Assembly: GCF_038024105.1 (NCBI RefSeq)
Contig: NZ_CP150661.1
Coordinates: 2,127,001-2,191,000 of the forward strand
Length of the DNA stretch: 64,000 nt
Reading direction: 5' to 3'
Origin: Polaribacter butkevichii
Lineage (GTDB): Bacteria > Bacteroidota > Bacteroidia > Flavobacteriales > Flavobacteriaceae
The notes under the pieces are model-generated. The model did not search any database. It was not told the DNA's origin and worked only from the letters and a program-made list of their open reading frames with translations. The translations under genes and the position numbers were made by a program. Shown one piece after another: positions 25,079 through 32,874 of the stretch; the stretch's first letter is position 1; every line of letters starts with the position of its first letter.

Positions 25079-26871
25079 TTTGCTTCAGGATTGAAAAATT
25101 GATATACTTTTATAGCTCTGGCATTTCCTATAACTTCTTTTAATTCATCTAAAGAAGCTTCTTTAACACGTTTAGCCGACTTAAATTTACGTAATAAAGT
25201 TGTAATTGTTTGCTTACCAACATCAGGAATTTGTTCTAACTCAGATTTAATGGCACTTTTACTACGCTTATTTCTGTGAAACGTAATTCCGAATCTATGC
25301 GCCTCGTTTCGTAAATACTGTGTTATTTTTAAAGTTTCCGATTTTTTATCAAGATATAAAGGAATTGGATCTCCTGGATAATAAATTTCTTCTAAACGTT
25401 TTGCAATACCAATAATGGCAATTTTACCCCTTAAACCTAAATCATCTAACGCTTTTAAACCAGATGATAATTGTCCCTTACCTCCATCAACAATAATTAA
25501 CTGAGGCAACGGTTGTTTTTCTTCTAACAAACGTTTGTACCTTCTAAAAACAACCTCTTCCATAGACGCAAAATCATCTGGCCCTTCCACTGTTTTAATA
25601 TTGTAATGTCTGTAATCTTTTTTACTTGGTTTACCATCTTTAAAAACCACACAAGCCGCCACAGGGTTTGTACCCTGGATGTTAGAATTATCGAAACATT
25701 CTATATGACGTGGCTCTACATGCAAACGCAAATCTTTTTTCATTTGCGCCATAATTCTTTTAACATGTCTGTCTGGATCTACAATTTGTACCTGCTTAAA
25801 TTGCTCTTGCCTGTAGTATTTTGCATTTCTTTCAGAGAGTTCTACAATGCGTTTTTTATCGCCTAATTTAGGAATGGTAACTTTTACTATTTCTCCTAAA
25901 TCTACTTTAAATGGCACATATATTTCTGGCGATTGAGAATCGAATCGTTGTCTAATTTCAACAATAAAAAGCTCTAATAATTCTTTATCAGTTTCTTCTA
26001 ATTTTTTCTTAATTTCTGTAGTGTGAGACTGAATAATAGATCCGTTAGAAATCTTTAAAAAATTAGCGTATCCATGTGTTTCATCAGAAATAATAGAAAA
26101 AACATCTACATTATTTATAGACGGATTTATAATGGTACTTTTAGACTGGTAATTGCTTAATAAATGTAACTTTTCTTTAATTTTCTGCGCCTCTTCAAAC
26201 TCCATTTTTTCGGCAAAGTTTAACATCATTTGGTTAAACTTATCTAAGCTTTCTTTAAAGTTTCCTTTTATAATGTTTCTAATTTCTGCAATAGAATTAC
26301 TGTAATGACTTTCCGTTTCTAAACCTTCACAAGCACCTCTACAATTTTTTAGATGATATTCTAAACAAACTTTATACTTACCTTCATTTACATTCTGATG
26401 GCTTAAATCGTAATTACAAGTTCTTAGCGGGTATAATTCTTTAATTAAATCTAATAAAATTCGCACCGTTTTTATAGAGGTATAAGGACCAAAATATTCT
26501 GACCCATCTTTTATAACTCTACGTGTCATAAAAACTCTTGGAAAGCGTTCTTTTTTAATACAAAGCCAAGGATACGATTTATCATCCTTTAGCAAAACAT
26601 TGTAACGTGGTTTGTATTTTTTAATTAAGTTATTTTCTAATAATAAAGCATCTGTTTCTGTATTAACCACAATATGCTTAATGCTAACAATCTTTTTTAC
26701 TAAAACTCTGGTCTTACCATTTTCATGATTTTTGTTGAAGTAAGAAGCAACTCTTTTCTTTAAATTTTTAGCTTTACCTACATAAATAATTACATCTTCT
26801 TTATCAAAATATTGATAAACTCCGGGTTCATTTGGTAAGGTTTTAATTTGAAGTTCTAAAGGTGTAGGCAT
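25075..26871 (-). CDS. uvrC: Excinuclease ABC subunit C
   Basis: A 598-residue nucleotide-excision-repair endonuclease. It has an N-terminal GIY-YIG domain (PGVYQYFDKEDVIIYVGKAKNLKKRV), the Cys-bearing linker, a UVR domain near residues 205-240, the UvrC RNase H-like domain (IECFDNSNIQG near 385; IIVDGGKGQL near 460) and C-terminal helix-hairpin-helix motifs (LEQIPDVGKQT near 550). The length is normal for the family. It would incise both sides of UvrB-marked lesions. Confidence 0.96.
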   Translation of the reverse strand: MPTPLELQIKTLPNEPGVYQYFDKEDVIIYVGKAKNLKKRVASYFNKNHENGKTRVLVKKIVSIKHIVVNTETDALLLENNLIKKYKPRYNVLLKDDKSYPWLCIKKERFPRVFMTRRVIKDGSEYFGPYTSIKTVRILLDLIKELYPLRTCNYDLSHQNVNEGKYKVCLEYHLKNCRGACEGLETESHYSNSIAEIRNIIKGNFKESLDKFNQMMLNFAEKMEFEEAQKIKEKLHLLSNYQSKSTIINPSINNVDVFSIISDETHGYANFLKISNGSIIQSHTTEIKKKLEETDKELLELFIVEIRQRFDSQSPEIYVPFKVDLGEIVKVTIPKLGDKKRIVELSERNAKYYRQEQFKQVQIVDPDRHVKRIMAQMKKDLRLHVEPRHIECFDNSNIQGTNPVAACVVFKDGKPSKKDYRHYNIKTVEGPDDFASMEEVVFRRYKRLLEEKQPLPQLIIVDGGKGQLSSGLKALDDLGLRGKIAIIGIAKRLEEIYYPGDPIPLYLDKKSETLKITQYLRNEAHRFGITFHRNKRSKSAIKSELEQIPDVGKQTITTLLRKFKSAKRVKEASLDELKEVIGNARAIKVYQFFNPEAK

Positions 26872-27037
26872 AGTACGAAATTACGGATTTTTAAACCAAT
26901 ACAAAATAGAATTAAAGAATAACACACAAGGTAACAACATCTACTTTTAGTTTATATTATGGTTTCCCATACAATGATATTTATTTTACATAACTTTATG
27001 GCCTAACTAAATTTAATTTAAACTAATACTTAAACTT

Positions 27038-27550
27038 ATGTGTAATTGTAACGAAAACTTAGAAAACTTAAAAGAAAGTGTAGACTTAACTGTAAAAAAC
27101 AACAAAAACACCAACATTACTTTTAACATTAATATTAATGGTACTAAAAAAAAGACTCCAGTACCAACACCTTCTAAGGTAAACACCATTTCTCTAGACG
27201 AAGCCAAAAAATGGGCTAAAAACTGGAGAAACTTAGAATCTGACTACAACAAATACCATAAATGTCGTGCTTTTAACATCCCAAAAATAGATTTACAAGA
27301 AGTTCTTGCGGAAGACGGAGTAGAAAGTATACGCGCATATATTGGTGTAAAAGAATCTACAAACAGTAAAGGTGAAAAGGAATATGAAGAAAAATTAATG
27401 ATTGTAGGCGTAGATGAAAACGGAAAAGATATGTTGCCTAGTGCTACTAAGGGAAATACTTTAGCTGCTGAAAGTGCAGATGATAGTGGTATTTTTGATT
27501 TCTCAAGGCCTTGTCCAGAAATGTGCGATGAAGCTAGCCCTTTAAATTAA
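27038..27550 (+). CDS. Soluble protein with Cys at both ends, family not recognised
   Basis: A 170-residue protein with no signal peptide or membrane segment. It begins MCNCNEN and ends near CPEMCDEASPLN, so two Cys pairs (CxC and CxxxC) sit at the termini. Residues 28-40 are a short Ile/Asn-rich strand (ITFNININGTKKK) and 55-70 an amphipathic helix. The remainder resembles a small alpha/beta fold with AYIGVKES and EKLMIVGVDENGKDM strands. It is the first gene of a same-strand run and overlaps the next gene by one base (TAATG). It could be a metal-binding or redox-sensitive partner of the membrane proteins; no function can be assigned. Confidence 0.6.
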   Translation: MCNCNENLENLKESVDLTVKNNKNTNITFNININGTKKKTPVPTPSKVNTISLDEAKKWAKNWRNLESDYNKYHKCRAFNIPKIDLQEVLAEDGVESIRAYIGVKESTNSKGEKEYEEKLMIVGVDENGKDMLPSATKGNTLAAESADDSGIFDFSRPCPEMCDEASPLN

Positions 27551-28203
27551 TGTCTTTTTTTGACTTAATATCCTTTATAGGAATATTTGTTTTAATTATA
27601 AATACATATTTTTACTTTAAAAGCTATCTAAATTATTCGATAGCTTTTAAAGTATTTTCCATATACTTATTTTTAACTTTATTAATACAAATAAGTTCTT
27701 CTGTTTTATTTCAACTTGGAATTAATAATTTATACTTAAGTCACTTCTATTTTATTAGTCAATTTATATTATTAAGTTTTTTTTATTCATCTCTTGAAAA
27801 AAAGAATTCAGTCAAAAAAGGGATAAAATACATATTACTTATTGGTCTAATTTTTATAAGCATTTATTATACAAAAGACCCTGAAACATACTATAAATTT
27901 AACATTTTTGAAATTATTGTAACTTCAATTCCATTAATAATTTATAGTTTCTTATTCTTTCTTAAAAGGATTGATAATGAAGATAAAAAATTTATTTATA
28001 TAAACTCTGGTTTATTCCTCTATTTAAGTTGCAGCACACTATTATTTGTTGCTGGTAATATAAAATCTTCCTTAAAAGAAGTTCTTTGGTATTCTAATGT
28101 ATCTCTATATTTAGTTTACCAAATCTTAATCTTTATAGAATGGTATAAAAATTTTAAATCAAAAAAAAACATAAAAAATAGTACTTTTATAAAACACGAA
28201 TAG
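27550..28203 (+). CDS. Polytopic membrane protein, paralogue A
   Basis: A 217-residue integral membrane protein with about six or seven hydrophobic segments. It shares order and motifs with the next gene: NLYLSHFYFISQFILLSFFY, ITSIPLIIYS-type and LYLSCSTLLF blocks. The start codon overlaps the preceding stop by one base, so expression is probably coupled. Small membrane proteins of this kind often sit next to histidine kinases in flavobacteria and could act as a sensor module; this is inference. Confidence 0.65.
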   Translation: MSFFDLISFIGIFVLIINTYFYFKSYLNYSIAFKVFSIYLFLTLLIQISSSVLFQLGINNLYLSHFYFISQFILLSFFYSSLEKKNSVKKGIKYILLIGLIFISIYYTKDPETYYKFNIFEIIVTSIPLIIYSFLFFLKRIDNEDKKFIYINSGLFLYLSCSTLLFVAGNIKSSLKEVLWYSNVSLYLVYQILIFIEWYKNFKSKKNIKNSTFIKHE

Positions 28204-28227
28204 AAATTTATAAATACAAATAACTAA

Positions 28228-28869
28228 ATGACTTTTGATGAATTTCTTACAAATGGTGGCTATTTTTTTTTAGCCATAAACACCCTTTCATTTATAATAA
28301 GTTATACAAAAAAAGACAAAGCTTTAAAGTACTTTATTATGTATCTAATACTTTGTTGTACAATTCAGTTTTATTCCTCGTATTTATTTCATTTAAAAGA
28401 ACATAATCTTTTTTTAAGTCACTATTATTTTATTGGTCAGTTTATTCTTTTAAGTCTATTCTTTTCCACATTGTTTAAAGTAAAAAAATATAAGATTGTT
28501 AATAGGTTTTTAATCTTTTTGGTTGCATTGTCTTTAATCATATACCTTAAAGTAAATCCTAAGATTTATATAAAATGGTCTGAATTAGAAATTGTTATCA
28601 CTTCAATACCCCTAATAATTTATAGTTTTTACTTTTTTATAAGAAGGATAGATTCTAATACAAGTAAAAAATACATTTACTTTAACTCTGGTTTTTTTAT
28701 ATACACACTTTGTAGCACACTAATTTTTACATTAGGTAATATTGGTAGTAAAGAGGTAAAAACATATGTTTGGTTATTTAATAATATTTTATACTTTATT
28801 TTTCAGATTGCTATTTTTATAGAATGGTATCAAAATTTTAAAAGACCTATCCGCTTTAAAAACAACTAA
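28228..28869 (+). CDS. Polytopic membrane protein, paralogue B
   Basis: A 213-residue membrane protein clearly homologous to the previous one (FLSHYYFIGQFILLSLFF, VITSIPLIIYSFYFF, FIEWYQNFK near the C-terminus). It lies 24 bases downstream of it. A candidate terminator follows, then the histidine kinase gene. The family is not one I can name; the conserved His in the third segment and the conserved C-terminal EWY are features to align. Confidence 0.65.
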   Translation: MTFDEFLTNGGYFFLAINTLSFIISYTKKDKALKYFIMYLILCCTIQFYSSYLFHLKEHNLFLSHYYFIGQFILLSLFFSTLFKVKKYKIVNRFLIFLVALSLIIYLKVNPKIYIKWSELEIVITSIPLIIYSFYFFIRRIDSNTSKKYIYFNSGFFIYTLCSTLIFTLGNIGSKEVKTYVWLFNNILYFIFQIAIFIEWYQNFKRPIRFKNN

Positions 28870-28875
28870 TAATTT

Positions 28876-28934
28876 AAAAACCTTAAAAACAATCAACTAG
28901 GTAAAAACCCCTGTTTTTAAATTTAGGTTTTTTT
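28876..28934 (+). terminator. Possible terminator after the membrane-protein pair
   Basis: AAAACC and TAAAAACA arms pair with TGTTTTTA and GGTTTT, with unpaired bases between them, then a run of T. AT-rich and imperfect, so moderate support. The loop contains the operator-like sequence at 28895-28915. Confidence 0.4.
28895..28915. promoter_or_regulatory. Operator-like imperfect inverted repeat upstream of the kinase gene
   Basis: AACTAGG and CCCCTGTT form a partial inverted repeat 95 bases before the kinase ATG. It resembles the AAC(A/G)GGTAT/ATACCCGTT elements upstream of 30633 and 32875. It could be a binding site for the LuxR-type regulator; inference only. Confidence 0.3.
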
Positions 28935-29009
28935 AATCGTGTAACGACAACTATCTTTATATAAAAAATTATTCCGTAAATTCGTTTTTGGCGTTTTTAA
29001 AACCTCATA

Positions 29010-29825
29010 ATGGAAGAATTTTTTGCTCAAGAAAATCAAGTGATAACAATAGTATTAATAGGTGTTTTAATGCTTCTTCTAATGGGAGTTGCTTTGCTAT
29101 TATTTTTCTTCTTCTCTAGAAAAAAAATAGTGGAAAAAGAATTAGAAAAAAGAAATTTAGAAGTTACACATCAAAAAGAAATTATACAATCTATTATTAT
29201 AACGCAAGAAGAAGAACGTAAACGTATTGCACAAGATTTACATGATGATATTAGCTCTAAACTAAATGTAATTAACCTTAATGCAAATCTTTTAAAAGAC
29301 GGAGAATTATCGCCAGAAGAATACCTAATTGTTAATAATGGCATCTTAGAAGCAACAGACAAAACCTTAGAAAGTGCCCGTAAAATTGCGCACAATCTAT
29401 TACCACCTATTTTAGAAGAATTTGGTTTTAAAGATGCTGTTGAAGAACTAGCAGACACCTTTAATAATAGTAGAAAAATTAACATTGCATACACTATTAA
29501 CTACCCCAACAAATATTTAAACCCACAAAATGAATTACACCTATTTAGAATTACACAAGAGTTAATTAACAACTCTGTAAGACATGGAAAAGCAAATAAT
29601 AGCACCATACACATTTCTCAAAAAAACAATAAATTAATTTTTAGCTATACAGACAATGGAATTGGTTTTAATACTGATAACATAGATAATAAAAAAGGTC
29701 TTGGTATGAAAAATATAGAAAGTAGAATTTCTTTATTAAACGGACAGTATAGTATTGGTAGTGAAATAGGCAACGGTTTTAAAATTTTAATTGTAATATA
29801 CCCTCAAGATGATGAAAAAAATTAA
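29010..29825 (+). CDS. Sensor histidine kinase (HisKA_3 / NarX-LiaS class)
   Basis: A 271-residue kinase with a single membrane helix near residues 11-36, a short coiled coil (KELEKRNLEVTHQKE), a HisKA_3 phosphoacceptor helix (EERKRIAQDLHDD, His78) and an HATPase domain (ELINNSVRHGKA, DNGIGF, GLGMKNIESRI). It has almost no extracytoplasmic domain, so the stimulus is probably sensed through the membrane helix or a partner such as the adjacent membrane proteins. It overlaps the response regulator gene by 17 bases. Confidence 0.92.
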   Translation: MEEFFAQENQVITIVLIGVLMLLLMGVALLLFFFFSRKKIVEKELEKRNLEVTHQKEIIQSIIITQEEERKRIAQDLHDDISSKLNVINLNANLLKDGELSPEEYLIVNNGILEATDKTLESARKIAHNLLPPILEEFGFKDAVEELADTFNNSRKINIAYTINYPNKYLNPQNELHLFRITQELINNSVRHGKANNSTIHISQKNNKLIFSYTDNGIGFNTDNIDNKKGLGMKNIESRISLLNGQYSIGSEIGNGFKILIVIYPQDDEKN

Positions 29826-30492
29826 TATTATAATTGCTGATGATGAAGAACTTTTTAGAAAAGGAATTCGTTTTTTATTAGAAAGAGAAGAAAATCTTAC
29901 TATTTCTTACGAAGCAGAAAATGGCAAAAAACTAATAGACTTTATTTCTACTACTACAGAAAAGCCAGACATTATTTTAATGGATTTAAAAATGCCAGAA
30001 ATAAATGGTGTAGAAGCCACTAAAGTTATCCATAAAAAATATCCAGAAATTAAAATAATTGCCCTAACTAGTTTCGATGGAAAATCTTTTATTACCAACA
30101 TGATAGATGTTGGCGCTTCTTCTTACCTACTTAAAAATACGAGTCCTAAAATGGTCATTCATACCATTAATGAAGTAAGTAAAAAAGGGTTTTATTACGA
30201 TGAAAAGGTATTAAAGATTATTCATGAGAATATTATTTCATCTAGTGGAAAACGTATAAAAAGCGATTTAGATAAAAAGCTGCTTTCTAAAAGAGAAATA
30301 GATGTATTAGAGTTAATTTGCGACCAATATACCACCGCAGAAATTGCAGACAAACTTTTTATAAGCCCTAGAACCGTAGAAGGGCATAGAAACAATTTAC
30401 TTCTTAAAACACAATCTAAAAATGTAGCTGGTTTGGTTATTTACGGAATTCAAAAAAAATTAATAGAGATTACACCAGATTTTAATCTTTAA
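29809..30492 (+). CDS. LuxR/NarL-type DNA-binding response regulator
   Basis: A 227-residue regulator. The receiver domain has acidic residues at D11-D12, the phosphoacceptor Asp59 (LMDLKMPEINGVEA) and a Lys near 112. The C-terminal GerE/LuxR helix-turn-helix (LLSKREIDVLELICDQYTT, SPRTVEGHRNNL) spans residues about 160-220. It is the partner of the upstream kinase by overlap. Likely targets are the neighbouring 118-residue/tail-collar and adhesin operons, which carry related inverted repeats; this is inferred. Confidence 0.93.
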   Translation: MMKKINIIIADDEELFRKGIRFLLEREENLTISYEAENGKKLIDFISTTTEKPDIILMDLKMPEINGVEATKVIHKKYPEIKIIALTSFDGKSFITNMIDVGASSYLLKNTSPKMVIHTINEVSKKGFYYDEKVLKIIHENIISSSGKRIKSDLDKKLLSKREIDVLELICDQYTTAEIADKLFISPRTVEGHRNNLLLKTQSKNVAGLVIYGIQKKLIEITPDFNL

Positions 30493-30509
30493 ATAAAGTC
30501 TCTTTTTAT

Positions 30510-30555
30510 AAAACGGGTATAAAAACCTAATCAACAAGTACTTATACCCGTTTTT
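30510..30555 (+). terminator. Terminator of the response regulator gene, arms resemble an operator
   Basis: AAAACGGGTATAA pairs perfectly with TTATACCCGTTTT across a 19-base loop and is followed by a short T-run. The half-site ATACCCGTT recurs upstream of the adhesin gene, so this may instead, or also, be a regulatory inverted repeat for the gene at 30633. Confidence 0.55.
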
Positions 30556-30598
30556 CCATTAGGGTCTTAGCACCTTTAAGCCCTTTAAATCTTACTAG

Positions 30599-30606
30599 TA
30601 TATTTG
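30599..30606 (+). promoter_or_regulatory. -7 promoter element of the 118-residue gene
   Basis: TATATTTG matches TAnnTTTG, 26 bases before the ATG at 30633. Confidence 0.5.
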
Positions 30607-30632
30607 AAATTCGTTTAACTAAAACTTATTTT

Positions 30633-30989
30633 ATGTATACATTAACAGTAAAAAATGATTACCTCTATGACATTGGCTCTTCCAACGGAGTAACCATAGC
30701 CAAAGAAGGAGGTAATATGGTATTTAACAACAGAGGATCTATCTATTTTATGGTTCCTGGCTTAGGGCAAATTAACTTTATAGATTTAGGAGACAAAAAA
30801 CTAGATGGTTACCCAACACCAAAAGAAACCTGGGGCGTATTAGTTAGAACTCTTACTACCGAAGCTTATTATAGATACGAAGGTGGAGGTGAACTAACTG
30901 CAACAATAGATCATCTTGGTACATTACATCTAAGCACCACAAACGGAACAATGATACCTATTAGCCTACAAGAACTTATTATAAACTAA
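30633..30989 (+). CDS. Small beta-rich protein, family not recognised
   Basis: A 118-residue protein without a signal peptide or membrane segment. It shows alternating short strands and Gly/Asn turns (VKNDYLYDIGSSNGVTIAKEGG, GQINFIDLG) and a C-terminal SLQELIIN. It is followed 25 bases later by the tail-collar gene and is probably cotranscribed with it, ending at the terminator at 31600. It may be a structural partner of the collar protein; no direct evidence of function. Confidence 0.6.
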   Translation: MYTLTVKNDYLYDIGSSNGVTIAKEGGNMVFNNRGSIYFMVPGLGQINFIDLGDKKLDGYPTPKETWGVLVRTLTTEAYYRYEGGGELTATIDHLGTLHLSTTNGTMIPISLQELIIN

Positions 30990-31014
30990 ATTACTAACTA
31001 CTAAAAATAAAATT

Positions 31015-31581
31015 ATGGATCCATTTATAGGACAAATTCAGCCGTTTGGTTTTAATTTTGCACCAAGAGGTTGGGCAAAATGCGACGGACAACTTATTGC
31101 TATTTCATCTAACTCTGCCTTGTTTTCTCTTTTAGGAACAACCTTTGGTGGAGATGGTAGAACATCTTTTGGGCTTCCAGATTTAAGAGGAAGAAGTATT
31201 GTACACATTGGTCACGGCCCAGGTTTAAGCTCAATTAACTGGGGAGAAAGAGGCGGAACAGAGCAACTTTACGTTACACCAGCAAACATGCCTTCTCATT
31301 CTCATGCTCTAGTTAATGGGGTTGCAAACGTAGATGTATATACTACAAATAATAATAACCCTACACAAGAATCAGATAACGGTACAAATACCCTTGGTAC
31401 TTCTGGGAGTATGCCTGATATTTATAGAGAAAACCCAACAACAGCAGATAAATTAGGAGGAGTTAATATTTCTGGAGCAACAACAGCTACAGGAGGTAAT
31501 ATTCCCATACAAAGTAGAAATCCTTTTTTAGGTATTAACGTATGTATTGCAGAGTTTGGAATCTTTCCTTCTAGAAGCTAA
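31015..31581 (+). CDS. Phage tail-collar domain (microcystin-dependent-protein-like)
   Basis: A 188-residue protein with the Tail_Collar signature: MDPFIGQIQPFGFNFAPRGW, CDGQLIAISSNSALFSLLGT, FGGDGRTSFGLPDLRGR, and a later MPSHSHAL metal/His motif. No phage genes surround it. Such proteins occur as stand-alone chromosomal genes in many environmental bacteria, with unknown function. No signal peptide is seen. It pairs with the preceding small gene and ends in a strong terminator. Confidence 0.88.
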   Translation: MDPFIGQIQPFGFNFAPRGWAKCDGQLIAISSNSALFSLLGTTFGGDGRTSFGLPDLRGRSIVHIGHGPGLSSINWGERGGTEQLYVTPANMPSHSHALVNGVANVDVYTTNNNNPTQESDNGTNTLGTSGSMPDIYRENPTTADKLGGVNISGATTATGGNIPIQSRNPFLGINVCIAEFGIFPSRS

Positions 31582-31599
31582 TAACATTAATCAAAAAAA

Positions 31600-31628
31600 T
31601 AAAGGGAATTCTAAAGAGTTCCCTTTTT
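31600..31628 (+). terminator. Intrinsic terminator after the tail-collar gene
   Basis: AAGGGAAT/GTTCCCTT stem with a loop of about 6 bases, followed by T-rich sequence. It ends only about 17 bases before the GTG of the next gene. Confidence 0.75.
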
Positions 31629-31644
31629 ATTTAAAAGATAAAAA

Positions 31645-32742
31645 GTGAAAAATATAGGCGTATTATTACCAATGTCAAAGGCATACCCTAAAATGGGAAA
31701 AGAGTTTCTAAATGGTTTAAAACTGTCTTTGGGAGAAAAAGTAAATCTTAAAATAGAAGGAATTGGTTTAGCAACTAACTCTAAATCAATTATTAATAGT
31801 TTTCAAAAATTAGTAAACCAAGAAGATGTTTTAATTACAACTGGCTTGTTAGGACATTATGATTTAAAGGATATTCTAGATTTTGTAGAAGGTAGCGAAG
31901 AACCTTTAATTTATTCAGATATGGGAGCTACAAGACCTATTTCGTTAGAAGGAAAAAACTACGTTTGGTGTAATTCTTTTGATCTTTATGGTTCTACTTC
32001 TAAATTAGGTGAATATTTATTAAATAACGGACTTAACAATATTGGTATTTCTACCTGTTACTATGATACTGGCTATGGTTTTATCGAAGCCCTAGAAAAA
32101 ACACTTTATACTGATAAAAAAGGAAAATTTGCAGGACACTACATTACACCTATAAAACCACGTAAAAATGAAGCCCAAATTATGAGCCAATTTGCCAAAG
32201 AAATTAAAGCTGATGCTATTTTTGCTTTTCACAACGGTATTTACGCTCAAGAACACGCAACCTTTTTAAAAGAAAGTAAAATCTACAAAACAACTCCTTT
32301 ATTTACTGGGCCATTTACAATAGAAGATAAAGTACTAGACCAGTTTCCGTTAATCTTTGATGGGGCAAGATGTTTAACAACTTGGTCTGAAATAGTAGCC
32401 TCTAATGAAAATAAAGTTTTTATCGATAAATACCAAGAAACATATTATAAACGTCCGTCTATATTTGCTTTATTAGGATATGAAAACGGACTCCTAATTA
32501 AAGATTTTTTAGACGAAAAAACAAAACCAGAAGAAACCAAATTAATTGGACCACGAGGATCTTTAAAAACAAATCTCTTAACAAAGAGAACTAATTTTGA
32601 GCAAAATCTTTTAGAGTTACGCTATAAAAATGGTAAATATCATAAACTCATTAAAGAAAAATTTAAACCTTATCAATATCAAATAGGTACAGAGAAAAAA
32701 AACAGCATAGGAGGATGGCACAATGCTTATCTATGCCATTAA
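31645..32742 (+). CDS. Type 1 periplasmic-binding-protein fold, no signal peptide
   Basis: A 365-residue protein starting at GTG. An in-frame TAA sits 6 bases upstream, and the next ATG (31672) would remove the first strand of the fold. KNIGVLLPMS, ITTGLLGHYD, IYSDMGATRP, NIGISTCYYDTGYGF and ADAIFAFHNG follow the Peripla_BP_6 (amino-acid/urea/amide receptor) layout. There is no N-terminal export signal, so it should stay in the cytoplasm, like the amide sensor AmiC of Pseudomonas. No permease or ATPase gene is adjacent. It may be a ligand sensor for the two-component locus; inference. Confidence 0.75.
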   Translation: MKNIGVLLPMSKAYPKMGKEFLNGLKLSLGEKVNLKIEGIGLATNSKSIINSFQKLVNQEDVLITTGLLGHYDLKDILDFVEGSEEPLIYSDMGATRPISLEGKNYVWCNSFDLYGSTSKLGEYLLNNGLNNIGISTCYYDTGYGFIEALEKTLYTDKKGKFAGHYITPIKPRKNEAQIMSQFAKEIKADAIFAFHNGIYAQEHATFLKESKIYKTTPLFTGPFTIEDKVLDQFPLIFDGARCLTTWSEIVASNENKVFIDKYQETYYKRPSIFALLGYENGLLIKDFLDEKTKPEETKLIGPRGSLKTNLLTKRTNFEQNLLELRYKNGKYHKLIKEKFKPYQYQIGTEKKNSIGGWHNAYLCH

Positions 32743-32768
32743 ACAATTAAAAGTAAGTTACTTATTTT

Positions 32769-32795
32769 AAAAACAGGTATAAATACCCGTTTTGT
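32769..32795. promoter_or_regulatory. Operator-like inverted repeat upstream of the adhesin gene
   Basis: AACAGGTAT, AA, ATACCCGTT: near-perfect 9-bp inverted repeat with one mismatch. It lies about 25 bases upstream of the -7 box, so it overlaps the expected -33 region. The right half is identical to the right arm at 30544-30552. Confidence 0.45.
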
Positions 32796-32812
32796 AAAAC
32801 CTATGAGGTTTG

Positions 32813-32820
32813 TAATTTTG
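32813..32820 (+). promoter_or_regulatory. -7 promoter element of the adhesin gene
   Basis: TAATTTTG matches TAnnTTTG, 54 bases before the ATG at 32875. Confidence 0.5.
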
Positions 32821-32874
32821 GTTTTCATAAAAAACCACATATTTTAAACTATTAAACGCCTAAACCAATTAATT

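Noticed and set aside
31015..31581. Tail-collar gene as a sign of a prophage or contractile injection system.
   Set aside because: No sheath, tube, baseplate, capsid, integrase or lysis genes in the surrounding 20 kb. The gene looks like a stand-alone chromosomal tail-collar protein.
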